Assembly (NCBI GenBank): GCA_045650505.1
Contig: JAZRRE010000030.1
Coordinates: forward strand, 62,001-126,000
Origin: RGIG1681 sp045650505
Lineage (GTDB): Bacteria; Bacillota; Clostridia; Christensenellales; UBA1242
Length of the DNA stretch: 64,000 bases
Reading direction: 5' to 3'
Below the pieces are notes generated by a model. The model was not told the origin of the DNA. It searched no databases and saw only the letters and a list, made by a program, of their open reading frames with translations. A program made the position numbers and the translations under genes. Shown here one piece after another: positions 15,015-24,446 of the stretch; position 1 is the stretch's first letter, and each line of letters starts with the position of its first letter.

Positions 15015-17300
15015 TTATTCAACCACAAGGTCAACTGCGTTTGTTGTAAAGTCATTATAGTTTTTCATATTTGAAACAACTGCATAAACTTTATAACTAC
15101 CAGCTTCTAAAACTGTGTCTTCTTCAAGAACAGCAGCTTCACCTTCACTTCCGGTTGCATAGTAATAATAAGTGATTGTTGCACCTTCTAAAGCACTCGC
15201 ATTACCTGTCACAGTCATTGATTCTCTGTTGTTATCTGTAATCACAAGTGATAAAGCATTTGCTCCAAGATTAGCTCCACTAACAGTAAACAAATTCACA
15301 CCTTCTTGTGGTGTTGATTTTGTTTGTTTGTCATTATAATTTGCAACACCAGAAGCAATTGCACGAATGATATATGTTCCAGCATCTAAAACTGTATCTT
15401 TTGTGATTACTGTCCAAGGGTTAGCATCTGAACCCATTTTCTTAACTTGATAAGTAATTGTTGCACCAAGTGTAACTGCACCGTGTGTTCCATTTGCACC
15501 TTTAAGTTCAAAATCTGTTGGGGTTGTGCCATAAACATAGCCTTGTCTTTGAACTGTGAAATCGTCCATTGTTGCATTGATGATTGTGAAATATGTTTCG
15601 CAATTGATTGCTGTTCTATCAGAAATGGTGTAGTTTCCATATCCATAAAGTTTAACAATATAAATACCTTCATCAACGAAATTCAATTCAGGGTGTTCTG
15701 GGTCTGGAATATAAGTTACTTCGTTTTGACCACCAGCATATTGTCTTTTCCATTCAAGTCTATAATCAACACCTTCAACAAGTGGAGTTGTGCCAAGTTT
15801 TGCAGAAACAATAATTTGTGGGTCGTGTGATTGACCATCATAAACATACTCTAAACCTGTAAGATTTGGAATACCTTTAAGTTCATCTTTATAAACTTCA
15901 AATTGAATGATTGGAGTTATTGTTTCATTGTAGTTTGTAATAGCCTCAACCTCTGCATAAAGTGAATAAACACCTGCATTTAAGTTAAGGTCTAATGAAT
16001 ATTCAGCCCATTCACTAGCATCACCAATTTCAGTGTGAGTGCCAGCTCTGTAATAGAATGTGCTTCTAGCTGAAACAGGAACACCTAAAGTTACATCAAG
16101 TTTTCCCTTATCACCATTAAATGTATAATTTGCTTTTGAAACAGTTGCCGAAACGTTTGCACGCGCAATTGTGTAAACCTTTTCTTGTGTTCCCTTATAA
16201 TTTCCTCTACCTGTAACAACAAGTTTATAGTCACCAGCATTCACAAAGTTTAATGATTCGATAACGTTTAAATTATATTCAGCATAATCATCACCTTCTG
16301 ATGCTCTATAGAACCAAGCAATTGTATAATTTTCGCTTTCTGTTAAACCACCAACATCATAGCTTGGAGTTTTTGATGAACCATCATAAACAACACCACC
16401 AGACATTGTGATTGTTGGAACATTGATTGCATTGATTGTAAAGAGGGCAACTTTTTCGCCACCATAAATACCTTTTCCGGTTGCAATAACCCTATATTCA
16501 CCAGCATCAACAAATATATCTACTTCGCTAACACCATCAATATCATATGAAGCAAATTCTGTTTCACCAGGAGCTTTGTAAGCATAAGAAATTTCATAAT
16601 CCTCACCTTCTGTTAAACCTTCAACGGTTGCAACAGGAGTGTGTGAAGCACCTGAATAATCTGCAGAAGTTCTATCAAGAGTAACATTTCCAAATGGATT
16701 ATAAATTGAATAAACAGCTGTCTTTGTACCTTGATAATTACCCTTACCGGTTGCAGTTACTCTATAATCACCTTTTTCAACAAAGTTATTTACTGACTTG
16801 TCAAGAGCAACATAGGCATCATCTTCAGCTTCAAGAGTTTTATATTCCCAAGCAATATCATAGTCAGTAGCAAGAAGACCAGAAATCGAAACGCTTGGAA
16901 CTTGTGACTCACTGTTATAAACATTATAACCCATTGCTGTAATGTCAGGAAGTTCAGCAACTGTGATTGTGAAAGTTGTTTCAGCTGAACCAGAAACAAG
17001 TGTGCTTCCTTCTTTTGCAGCAACTTTAACTTTTGCAGTTCCAACATTTACATTGTTTTCATAAGTAACAGTATATTCATCAGCATTGATTGTGGTATCA
17101 CCATCTTTAAGCACCACGGTTGGCTTCTTTTCAGTCCTATCATAAACCACTGTGTTATATTCAAGCTCAATCATTGTTCCAGTGATTGAAATCACAGGTG
17201 GCACATCATCATCTTTCTTGCAGGCAGCAAACATACCTAAACAACAAACGAGTGAAATCATTACCATAAAAATATTAAATATCTTTTTTGATTTTCTCAT
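15015..17300 (-). CDS. Lipoprotein with tandem Ig-like (MBG/YDG-type) repeats
   Basis: This is a 761-residue protein. The start at 17300 (MRKSKKIFNIF) is chosen because AAGGAG lies upstream and a lipoprotein signal follows with a lipobox ending FAAC (Cys27). The rest is a series of about seven beta-sandwich units of 80-100 residues. Recurring features are a V-Y-D-G/Y-N-S beginning, a conserved F-V-x-A/E-G-D-Y turn (for example FVNAGDYKLVVTGRGNY) and T-x-x-V-Y-T-I ends, typical of MBG/YDG and Ig-like surface repeats. It should be anchored on the outer face of the membrane. No catalytic motif is seen, and a binding or structural role is inferred. Confidence 0.82.
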   Translation of the reverse strand: MRKSKKIFNIFMVMISLVCCLGMFAACKKDDDVPPVISITGTMIELEYNTVVYDRTEKKPTVVLKDGDTTINADEYTVTYENNVNVGTAKVKVAAKEGSTLVSGSAETTFTITVAELPDITAMGYNVYNSESQVPSVSISGLLATDYDIAWEYKTLEAEDDAYVALDKSVNNFVEKGDYRVTATGKGNYQGTKTAVYSIYNPFGNVTLDRTSADYSGASHTPVATVEGLTEGEDYEISYAYKAPGETEFASYDIDGVSEVDIFVDAGEYRVIATGKGIYGGEKVALFTINAINVPTITMSGGVVYDGSSKTPSYDVGGLTESENYTIAWFYRASEGDDYAEYNLNVIESLNFVNAGDYKLVVTGRGNYKGTQEKVYTIARANVSATVSKANYTFNGDKGKLDVTLGVPVSARSTFYYRAGTHTEIGDASEWAEYSLDLNLNAGVYSLYAEVEAITNYNETITPIIQFEVYKDELKGIPNLTGLEYVYDGQSHDPQIIVSAKLGTTPLVEGVDYRLEWKRQYAGGQNEVTYIPDPEHPELNFVDEGIYIVKLYGYGNYTISDRTAINCETYFTIINATMDDFTVQRQGYVYGTTPTDFELKGANGTHGAVTLGATITYQVKKMGSDANPWTVITKDTVLDAGTYIIRAIASGVANYNDKQTKSTPQEGVNLFTVSGANLGANALSLVITDNNRESMTVTGNASALEGATITYYYYATGSEGEAAVLEEDTVLEAGSYKVYAVVSNMKNYNDFTTNAVDLVVE

Positions 17301-17744
17301 AGTTAAATCTCCTTTTATATACATATATAGAATACATTCTATTGATATAAAATGTCAAATAAATTTGATTTTTATCATAATTTATTTATATTTTTTATTA
17401 ATATTTTTTCATTATGTTTTTCGAGGAGTATTCCTTGTTAGAGTGTGCCAATTTTTAAAAAATTATACAGCTATACAAGAAATTGATTTTTAACCTTTTA
17501 AAAAACTCAAAATTTTTAATGCAACACTTCATAATTTTCATTTTAAAATGTATAAATTTTTAATTAGATTAAAATTTTAAACATTTTTAATTTACAATTA
17601 GACTTACATAAATATAAAAAACTTAACAATTTAATCACCTAAAAACATTATACTTATTATTGTTTTTTATGCTATAATGTTTCTTGTAAAAAACAAAACA
17701 ATAAATAATGAATATAATAAACTAAAACAATTTAGGAGATTTAT
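17301..17744. other. 444-bp AT-rich divergent intergenic region
   Basis: No coding frame is supportable. It holds the leader of the minus-strand lipoprotein gene (AAGGAG at its left end) and, at its right end, an extended -10 promoter flanked by a 10-bp inverted repeat serving the nucleotidyltransferase gene. The middle (17340-17640) is very AT-rich with no clear structure. Confidence 0.6.
17660..17696 (+). promoter_or_regulatory. Promoter with flanking inverted repeat
   Basis: The extended -10 TGCTATAAT (-10 hexamer at 17673-17678) lies between perfect 10-bp inverted arms, TTGTTTTTTA (17660-17669) and TAAAAAACAA (17687-17696). No good -35 box is present, consistent with an extended -10 promoter. 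The dyad may be an operator. Confidence 0.5.
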
Positions 17745-18644
17745 ATGGAACTTGTTATAATGGCAGCAGGTATGGGAAGTCGTTTTGGCGGACTAAAACA
17801 AATTGAGCCAATTGATAATGATGGAAACTTCATTATCGATTATTCAATTTTCGATGCTATTAGATGTGGTTTTGATAAAGTTGTCTTTATTATAAAAAAA
17901 GAAATTTATGAAACTTTTAGAAACACAATTGGCAAACGCATCGAAAAATACATCAAAACTGAATATGCTTTTCAAGAACTTGAAACCGGAAAAGAAATTA
18001 AACTTCCTTCATCTAGAACAAAACCACTTGGCACCGCTCACGCAATTTATTCAGCGATAGACAAAATCACATCAAACTTTGCAGTGATTAATGCCGATGA
18101 TTATTATGGCTATGATGCAATTTCAAAAGTTGCAGAATTCTTGAAAGAAAACAAAGCTCAAAATCAATATGCCCTTGTTGGTTATCACGCGGAAAATACA
18201 ATTAATAGCGAAGAATCCGTTAAACGCGGCGTTTGTTTTACCGATGGCAATAATCTCAAAAAAATTATTGAATCTTCAATTGAATCAAAAAACGGAATAC
18301 TTATCGCAACTCCTCTTGAAAACAAATTCTCGCCATTTGAAATCAAAAACAATCAAGTTGTTTCAATGAATCTTTTTGGTTTTACTAAAGATTTCACAAA
18401 TAAATTAAACTCTGCTTTTGAAAACTTTTTAGAAGAAAATAAATCAAATCTTGAATCAGCAGAATTTTTCCTTCCAAGCGTTGTTTCGAATTTAATCGAA
18501 ACAGGCAATGCCGAAACTAAAGTTATTTCAACTTCAAGCATTTGGCACGGAATAACCTATAGAGAAGATAAAGAAAAAGTTGTTGAATTTATTAAAAACT
18601 TAAAACAGCAAAGCGTTTATCCAGAACATTTGTGGATTAAATAA
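17745..18644 (+). CDS. Sugar nucleotidyltransferase family protein
   Basis: This 299-residue protein begins with the nucleotide-binding loop of NDP-sugar pyrophosphorylases (AAGMGSRFGGLKQIEPI). INADDYYGYDAI carries the metal-binding Asp pair and KPLGTAHAIYSAID the sugar-binding region. It should transfer a nucleotidyl group to a sugar phosphate or similar small alcohol. The exact substrate is not readable, and it is not a clear GalU, GlmU or RfbA. There is no signal peptide. The ribosome site is TTAGGAGAT. It is monocistronic, and its stop codon opens a 50-bp A-tract element. Confidence 0.82.
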   Translation: MELVIMAAGMGSRFGGLKQIEPIDNDGNFIIDYSIFDAIRCGFDKVVFIIKKEIYETFRNTIGKRIEKYIKTEYAFQELETGKEIKLPSSRTKPLGTAHAIYSAIDKITSNFAVINADDYYGYDAISKVAEFLKENKAQNQYALVGYHAENTINSEESVKRGVCFTDGNNLKKIIESSIESKNGILIATPLENKFSPFEIKNNQVVSMNLFGFTKDFTNKLNSAFENFLEENKSNLESAEFFLPSVVSNLIETGNAETKVISTSSIWHGITYREDKEKVVEFIKNLKQQSVYPEHLWIK

Positions 18645-18691
18645 AAAACGCAAAAATACAAGAAAAAAGATATAAAATATATGAAAAAAAT
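18642..18691 (+). repeat. Stop-anchored 50-bp A-tract element, copy B
   Basis: It begins with the TAA stop of the nucleotidyltransferase gene (TAAAAAACGCAAAAAT) and ends ATATATGAAAAAAAT at position 50. It is followed by a terminator hairpin. Confidence 0.78.
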
Positions 18692-18702
18692 AAAAAATAA
18701 TC

Positions 18703-18733
18703 AAAAAGGCAGCAATTTTACTGTCTTTTTTTT
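18703..18733 (+). terminator. Terminator of the nucleotidyltransferase gene
   Basis: An AAAAGGCAG / CTGTCTTTT stem (one G-T pair) followed by a long T run. Confidence 0.65.
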
Positions 18734-18760
18734 GATTTGACCAAAATTTTAAAAACCCTA

Positions 18761-18789
18761 TTGAATCACTTGAAACTATATGATATAAT
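18761..18789 (+). promoter_or_regulatory. Promoter of the 373-aa unknown gene
   Basis: TTGAAT (18761-18766), a 17-bp spacer and TGATATAAT (extended -10, hexamer 18784-18789). Confidence 0.7.
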
Positions 18790-18813
18790 AACTGTGTTAA
18801 AGGGAGAATTATT

Positions 18814-19935
18814 ATGAGCAATTTTCAAGCGAGATTAAAATTTTATAATGGAATCAACACTGCATATTCAGCAAACTACACTTGCCTTCGAATTGCAGAC
18901 CAAGAAACACCATTTAAACCAGAAGCCGGCAAGATTTACACAAGAGAAGATATTTTTAATAAAAAACCTAGTGATAATTGGGTGTCAAAAAAATTAGATA
19001 TTGTTTCAAATATAAGAAACACAAAAATTGGTGCTTTGAGTGACGCTTTATCACCAAACGATGAGTCTTACAGAATCATTATAGAAGAATACGAAACAGC
19101 AAAAAACAATTTCTTGTTAGTTTATAACACATATTATGAAACTGAAAAAAAACTTGACGAAATTGTTGATGGTTTTAAAATTCTTGACAAAGACTTCGAT
19201 GAAATGATTAGAACTTGTTTAACATCTGCCTGCATTGCATTCACTGACCCACTTCTTGAAAAGGTGGTTGAAGTTTATTTATATTATCTTGATGTTTATG
19301 AAAAATATACTCTTATGAGAATTTATCGCGACTTAATTAGCGAAATTTCAAATTCACTCACCAGAGGCGGCAGAAAATCATTCACTTATGACAAACCTGC
19401 AAACCCACTTATTAAAAAACTTTCAAGAGAACAAATTTTAGACTATATTAAAGTTACAGCAACAGTTTTCTGTGACCAAGAAGACAAACTTAAAAGACTC
19501 AATAAACAGCTCACAAAAGCATATAAAAATGGTGCAAAAAAATCAACTGATATGTATGAGGCTGTAAACGAAGTTAACAGGCTCACAACTGAAACCTCAA
19601 ACGCTGGCACACTCTCATCAATTGCTGAAGAACTTTTTGATTTTGCAACAGCACTTGAGCTTCGACTTGAAAGCGCAAACACCGATGATGGACTCACTTC
19701 TTTTTCTAAATTTATGGAAAAAGTTAACGATTTTATTTCTGGTGTTGATGTGTTTGGAACAGAACAATTTAAAGTTAATGAAATTTATGTTCACCAATAT
19801 GAACTTGATTATATGAAATTTCTTTTCCACCTTCTTCAAACCTCACCAAAGAAAGTTAGAGAAGAACATTCAGCCGAAGACCTTAAAAAATCAACCGACA
19901 AAGCAAAAGAACAAAACAAACAAAAAGGCGAATAA
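18814..19935 (+). CDS. Unknown helical protein, 373 aa
   Basis: I do not recognise this protein. It is predicted to be mostly alpha-helical and soluble, with no signal peptide, membrane segment or catalytic motif. The N-terminal 70 residues look globular (YTCLRIADQETPF). Residues about 90-270 carry long charged helices with coiled-coil character (for example EDKLKRLNKQLTKAYKNG). The C-terminus is Lys/Glu-rich and disordered (KKSTDKAKEQNKQKGE). Promoter, AAGGGAGAA ribosome site and terminator are all clear, so it is a real, independently transcribed gene. Confidence 0.75.
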   Translation: MSNFQARLKFYNGINTAYSANYTCLRIADQETPFKPEAGKIYTREDIFNKKPSDNWVSKKLDIVSNIRNTKIGALSDALSPNDESYRIIIEEYETAKNNFLLVYNTYYETEKKLDEIVDGFKILDKDFDEMIRTCLTSACIAFTDPLLEKVVEVYLYYLDVYEKYTLMRIYRDLISEISNSLTRGGRKSFTYDKPANPLIKKLSREQILDYIKVTATVFCDQEDKLKRLNKQLTKAYKNGAKKSTDMYEAVNEVNRLTTETSNAGTLSSIAEELFDFATALELRLESANTDDGLTSFSKFMEKVNDFISGVDVFGTEQFKVNEIYVHQYELDYMKFLFHLLQTSPKKVREEHSAEDLKKSTDKAKEQNKQKGE

Positions 19936-19950
19936 TTTTAAAATAAATCA

Positions 19951-19984
19951 CAAAAAAAGATGGAAATATTCCATCTTTTTCTTT
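19951..19984. terminator. Bidirectional terminator
   Basis: AAAAGATGGAA / TTCCATCTTTT between convergent genes; ATCACAAA precedes it on the plus strand. Confidence 0.82.
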
Positions 19985-19987
19985 TGT

Positions 19988-22618
19988 TTATTTATCTTTA
20001 AATATCTTTGCAAGTATTGGTTTGATAAGCTCAATAACAAAGAATGCTAAAACAGCAATTCCAACAATGCTAGCAAATTGAAGAATTGTGATTGGAACAA
20101 GACCAAACAAACTTCCAACACCTGTAAAGAATACAGGAATTTGTATTGCAAAAATCACAAATGTTGAAATATTCATAACTTTGTTTCCAAAAATACCTTT
20201 CTTGAAAGAGAAATCCTTAAGTTCTTTGCAATTATAAGTGAATGTAAGTTCAGCAAGCACAATAGATAAAAGTGTGAGGGTCATAGCAATTTCATAACCA
20301 AACCATACTTCAGAAACAAAGAAAATTGCAAGAGACATACCTGCTTCAATCAATGCAGTTGTTATAATTGATGCAATCATAAATGGCGTAAACACTCTTT
20401 TTTCAAGACCATTTGGTTTGCGTTTCATTGCACGTTTATCATTTTTTTCAAATGCTAGCGCTATTGAAGGAATGGTGTCAGCAATAATATCAATATAGAG
20501 AATGTGAAGTGGTGAAATGATATCTTTAAGCATAATCATTCCCACAATAATAATAAAGATTTCTGCAAAGTTTGATGAAAGGTTATAAAGAATAGTTCGA
20601 AGCACGTTGTTATAAATTCTTCTTCCTTCTTCAACCGCAGTCACAATTGTTGCAAAACTATCGTCCATCAAAATGATGTCTGCAACATTTTTAGTAACAT
20701 CAGTTCCCGCCTTGCCCATACCAATTCCAACGTGAGCAAGTTTAAGCGCTGGTGCATCATTAACGCCGTCACCTGTCATTGCAACAACTTTTCCTGCAGC
20801 TTGGAATGCACGAACAATTCTAACTTTATGTTCTGGGGTAACACGTGCAAAAACTGTATATTTCTTAACAAAACTAACAAGTTCATCATCGGTATATTTG
20901 TCAATTGCCTTTCCTTCAACTCCTTGAGTTTCATCTTTAGCAATTCCAACTTCAATCGCAATTGCCATAGCAGTTGCTAAACTATCACCGGTAATCATTA
21001 TTGGTCGCATCTTTGCATCTTTACATTTTTTAACCGCTTCTTTAACACCATCTTTTGGAGGGTCAACAAGCCCACAAATACCAACCAAAATTAAATTATT
21101 TTCATCTTCTGATTCGTATTCTTCTTTAAGGTTAACTTTTTTATAAGCAAATGCCAAAACTTTGTAAGCTTTTTTACTCATCGCCTTTTCTTTTGCAAGG
21201 AAATGACTTGCTATAAGTTTAGTCATTTTAATAACTTTGCCATTTTTGTAATAACCTGAACACTTTGATAAGATTGCTTGAAGGCTTCCTTTTGTGAGCA
21301 TATAGTGACCTTCATTCATTTCACAAATAGCACTCATCATTTTTCTGTTTGAATCAAATGAAATTTCATTCACTCTTTCATATTTCTCACGAACTGAATC
21401 AAGTGAAATATTGATATTATACAAATATTTTGAAAGTGCAATTTCAACAGGGTCACCAAGAAACTCACCTTTGTTTTTTGCATCGGCTTCGTTGTCGTTG
21501 CAAAGTGCCATAATGTTGTTAAGCATTTCAAGTTCATTATAATTTTTCTTTACATCAAGATAAGTTTTGTCGTTCGCATAAAGCTGAACAAGTGTCATTT
21601 GGTTTGTTGTGATTGTTCCGGTTTTATCAGAACATATAATTTGTGTTGCACCAAGTGTTTCAATTGCTGCAAGCTGTTTAACAACTGTTTTTCTTTTTGA
21701 CATCTGCTGAACACCAATTGTAAGTGTTGCAGTAATCGACACCGGAAGCACTTCTGGAACTGCAGCAAGCACCATTGAAATGCAAAGCATAATAATTGAA
21801 AGAGCATCTTTTTGAAGCACCAATCCATAGCAAAGTGTTGCCGCAATCAATATGCACGCAACTGCGGTAATGAATCCACTAACTTTTTTAATTTTCACTT
21901 GAAGTGGAGTAAGCGCCTCTTTGCCAGAATCTAGACTTCCCGCAATTTTTCCAAGTTCGGTATCCATAGCTGTTGCAAACACAACCGCTTCAATTCGACC
22001 ATTAACTACATTTGTTCCCGAAAATATAATGTTTGTTTGGTCTTGAATAAGTTTATCACCTGAAAGCACACCTTCATCTTTTTCAACCTGCATACTTTCA
22101 CCGGTTAAAATTGATTCATCAACCTTTGCATTTGCTGCCATTAAAATTCTTGCATCTGCTGGAATTTTATCACCGGCTTCAAGTGAAATAATATCACCAA
22201 CAACAAGGTCTTTTGTGTCAACTTCAACCCAAACACCATCACGCTTAACTTGAACTTTTGACTGTGTCATAGTTTTTAGTGCATCAATTGCATTTTCAGA
22301 TTTCAGTTCTTGGAAGAATCCCATAAAAATATTAACTGTTATACAAGAAAAAATTACAATTGCTTCAATGATACTTTCGCCATTCACTAATGAATAAACA
22401 AGCGACACAATGCCAACAAGAATCAAAAGCAAAACCATCATATTTGAAAACTGACTAAAAAATATTTTAAGTGGACTCTTCTTATTTTTCTCTTTTAAAA
22501 TATTCTCTCCGTGAGTTTGAAGCCTTTCTTCTGCTTCTGTTTGAGTTAAACCTTTTTCAGAAGTTTGAAGTGTGCCAAAAACTTCTTCTTCGGTCATTTC
22601 ATAAAATCGTTTTTTCAT
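19988..22618 (-). CDS. P-type cation-transporting ATPase (Ca2+-ATPase-like, P2 type)
   Basis: This 876-residue transporter has the full P2-ATPase layout. The actuator domain carries LTGESMQVEKDEG. The phosphorylation site is SDKTGTITTNQ, with Asp331. The hinge is TGDGVNDAPALKLAHVGIGMG, and there are ten membrane segments. Two ion-site positions differ from the classical Ca2+ pump: TM4 reads PEVLP (288-292) instead of PEGLP, and TM6 reads DIIADTIPS where Ca2+ pumps have an N-x-x-x-D-x-x-P pattern. Ca2+ export is the likeliest role, but the cation is uncertain. The ribosome site is GGGGGAAAG. It is transcribed alone. Confidence 0.88.
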   Translation of the reverse strand: MKKRFYEMTEEEVFGTLQTSEKGLTQTEAEERLQTHGENILKEKNKKSPLKIFFSQFSNMMVLLLILVGIVSLVYSLVNGESIIEAIVIFSCITVNIFMGFFQELKSENAIDALKTMTQSKVQVKRDGVWVEVDTKDLVVGDIISLEAGDKIPADARILMAANAKVDESILTGESMQVEKDEGVLSGDKLIQDQTNIIFSGTNVVNGRIEAVVFATAMDTELGKIAGSLDSGKEALTPLQVKIKKVSGFITAVACILIAATLCYGLVLQKDALSIIMLCISMVLAAVPEVLPVSITATLTIGVQQMSKRKTVVKQLAAIETLGATQIICSDKTGTITTNQMTLVQLYANDKTYLDVKKNYNELEMLNNIMALCNDNEADAKNKGEFLGDPVEIALSKYLYNINISLDSVREKYERVNEISFDSNRKMMSAICEMNEGHYMLTKGSLQAILSKCSGYYKNGKVIKMTKLIASHFLAKEKAMSKKAYKVLAFAYKKVNLKEEYESEDENNLILVGICGLVDPPKDGVKEAVKKCKDAKMRPIMITGDSLATAMAIAIEVGIAKDETQGVEGKAIDKYTDDELVSFVKKYTVFARVTPEHKVRIVRAFQAAGKVVAMTGDGVNDAPALKLAHVGIGMGKAGTDVTKNVADIILMDDSFATIVTAVEEGRRIYNNVLRTILYNLSSNFAEIFIIIVGMIMLKDIISPLHILYIDIIADTIPSIALAFEKNDKRAMKRKPNGLEKRVFTPFMIASIITTALIEAGMSLAIFFVSEVWFGYEIAMTLTLLSIVLAELTFTYNCKELKDFSFKKGIFGNKVMNISTFVIFAIQIPVFFTGVGSLFGLVPITILQFASIVGIAVLAFFVIELIKPILAKIFKDK

Positions 22619-22701
22619 AAAACTTTCCCCCTAACAATAAAATGATAGCATAAACTTAAAATACACTCAAAACAAAAAAACACAACTTATTTAATTTCAA
22701 A

Positions 22702-22736
22702 CAAAAAAACCTTTGAAATCCAAAGGTCTTTTTATT
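22702..22736 (-). terminator. Terminator of the cofE-mazG unit
   Basis: An ACCTTTG / CAAAGGT stem with a T run on the minus strand after the MazG-like gene. Confidence 0.7.
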
Positions 22737-22738
22737 TT

Positions 22739-23071
22739 TTATTTATCTTCTTTAATCGTTTTTTCCAAAAATATTCTTTCTTTGAAAGCACCACGCTTTT
22801 TTGCTTTTTCTTCTGCCACTTGAATCACCTGTTCAAGATTTGAACCTTCAAGTTCTGCAAGTGCTTTTAAAATTTCAAGCATATCGGCAAGTTCTTCAAC
22901 TCTTTCACTTCCCTGTGCTTCAAGCACTTCGTTATATTCTTCAAAAAGTTTCTTTTCAAGTTCAGCCTTAAATTCTTGCTCATCAAGAATTCTGCACTTT
23001 GCAATTTCACCATTTGATTCAATTATTTCTGGAATTTTATCACGAACGAGTTTGTTATAAATCTTTTCCAT
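22739..23071 (-). CDS. MazG-like NTP pyrophosphohydrolase
   Basis: A 110-residue all-helical protein starting MEKIYNKLVRDKIPEII, the standard opening of phosphoribosyl-ATP pyrophosphatase-like/MazG house-cleaning enzymes. The metal-binding EEYNEVLEA...ERVEELADMLEI motif follows. Such enzymes hydrolyse non-canonical nucleoside triphosphates. I chose the start at 23071 because AGGCAGG lies directly upstream; the longer frame overlaps the preceding gene. It lies 10 bp downstream of the CofE-like gene, so the two form one operon. Confidence 0.85.
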   Translation of the reverse strand: MEKIYNKLVRDKIPEIIESNGEIAKCRILDEQEFKAELEKKLFEEYNEVLEAQGSERVEELADMLEILKALAELEGSNLEQVIQVAEEKAKKRGAFKERIFLEKTIKEDK

Positions 23072-23081
23072 AACCTGCCTC

Positions 23082-24263
23082 TTATTCAGTTGCATAGTTA
23101 TCAAAGTAACCAGTGATTAAAATGATAGGAGTTCCCTTATCGCCAGAACCTGAAACAAGGTCTGAAAGCGAACCAACAAGGTCTGTAATTCTTCTTGGAG
23201 TTGTTCCAAGGGAAACCTTGCTTGTTTTCAAATCTTTCTCTTTGTTTAAAATAAACTTTTTCATTTCATCTTCTGCTTCTTTTCCTGTTAAACCTTCAAT
23301 GTTGTTATCAGCAACATATTTAAGCTTAATTTCACTAGGAGTTCCAACAAGTCCTGAAGTGAATCCTGGGCTAACAACAGGGTCAGCAAGTTCCCAAATT
23401 CCACCAACAGGGTCTTTGAATGCACCGTCACCATAAACCATACATTCAATAGTTTTGCCGGTTCTCTTTTTCATTTCTGCTTGAAGTTTTTCAGCAAATT
23501 CTTGACCTGCTCTTGGGAATAGTTTGAGTTGACCGTCTTTTGATTTGTTTGAACCAAGAACACCATACTCTTCATGATATCCGTGTTCTGTTGATGGTTC
23601 ACTTAAAATGTCTGTGAGTGAAATAACTTTTTCGGCACCATTTGCTTGAAGAAGTTTCTTTGTTCTGTGTCTTGAATGAATGTCAGCACCAATAACTTTT
23701 TTGGTGTATTTCAAAATTTCGGTTGGGTCATTACTTAAGATAACTTTTGCTTTGCCACCACAAATTTCAAGATATGTCTTGATGTAATCCATTCCTGTGA
23801 ATGGGTGTTCAACACTTCCAACAAGGTTGTAAAATTCTTCGCTTGTGTAAGCCTTATCAAATTTATAAATTCCAAGTTCGTAAAGTTTGTCGATTGAAAC
23901 AAGTGGGTTGCCCACTTCATCAAATGGGTATGAAAGTTGAATGATAAGTTCATCAACACCTTTAATAATACCCTCTAAAATGCCTGTGAAACGATTTCTT
24001 GAAAGAATTGGAAAGATTAAACCAACAGGGCCTTCTCCAAGTTTTGCTCTAACATCATTTGCAATATCATCAGTTGTTGCAAGGTTGCCTTGACTTTTAG
24101 CAAGCACTGCTTCAGTTACAGCAATAATATCTTTATCCTTCAAATTAATATTTCTTTCGCTGACAGTTGCAAGAACAGAATCAGCAACAATTGAAACAAG
24201 GTCATCGCCAGGTCGAATGATTGGTGCTCTAACACCAAACGCACAAGTTCCGTATGTTCTCAT
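23082..24263 (-). CDS. CofE-like (F420-0:gamma-glutamyl ligase family) protein
   Basis: This 393-residue protein belongs to the F420 gamma-glutamyl ligase family. Visible are IRPGDDLVSIVADSV, KDKDIIAVTEAVLAKSQGN, GPVGLIFPILSRNR and a C-terminal CMVYGDGAFKDPVGGIWELADPVVSPGF block. CofE adds glutamate to coenzyme F420 in organisms that make it, but longer homologues of about 400 residues occur in many Bacillota without F420. The true acceptor is therefore unknown, and ATP/GTP-dependent amide ligation is the safest statement. The ribosome site is AAGGAGG. Confidence 0.8.
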   Translation of the reverse strand: MRTYGTCAFGVRAPIIRPGDDLVSIVADSVLATVSERNINLKDKDIIAVTEAVLAKSQGNLATTDDIANDVRAKLGEGPVGLIFPILSRNRFTGILEGIIKGVDELIIQLSYPFDEVGNPLVSIDKLYELGIYKFDKAYTSEEFYNLVGSVEHPFTGMDYIKTYLEICGGKAKVILSNDPTEILKYTKKVIGADIHSRHRTKKLLQANGAEKVISLTDILSEPSTEHGYHEEYGVLGSNKSKDGQLKLFPRAGQEFAEKLQAEMKKRTGKTIECMVYGDGAFKDPVGGIWELADPVVSPGFTSGLVGTPSEIKLKYVADNNIEGLTGKEAEDEMKKFILNKEKDLKTSKVSLGTTPRRITDLVGSLSDLVSGSGDKGTPIILITGYFDNYATE

Positions 24264-24295
24264 ATTTTACCTCCTTATTGTAAAACAACAAGTTT

Positions 24296-24325
24296 ATTTT
24301 AATTTTTTTAAAAGACTGCTGTCAA
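24296..24325 (-). promoter_or_regulatory. Promoter of the CofE-like gene
   Basis: On the minus strand, TTGACA (24320-24325), an 18-bp spacer and TAAAAT (24296-24301). The -35 lies in a GCTGTCAAA arm (24318-24326) mirrored by TTTGACAGC at 24370-24378, with an inner ACACAAA (24342-24348) / TTTGTGT (24360-24366) pair. The divergent region is thus an extended imperfect dyad. Confidence 0.65.
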
Positions 24326-24446
24326 ATAAATCATAATAATCACACAAACTTTTTCAATCTTTGTGTAATTTTGACAGCAAAATATTATGCAATCAAAAAA
24401 AAGTGTGTTATCATTTTATTGCAAAGAAATAAAGGAGTGTTCATTT

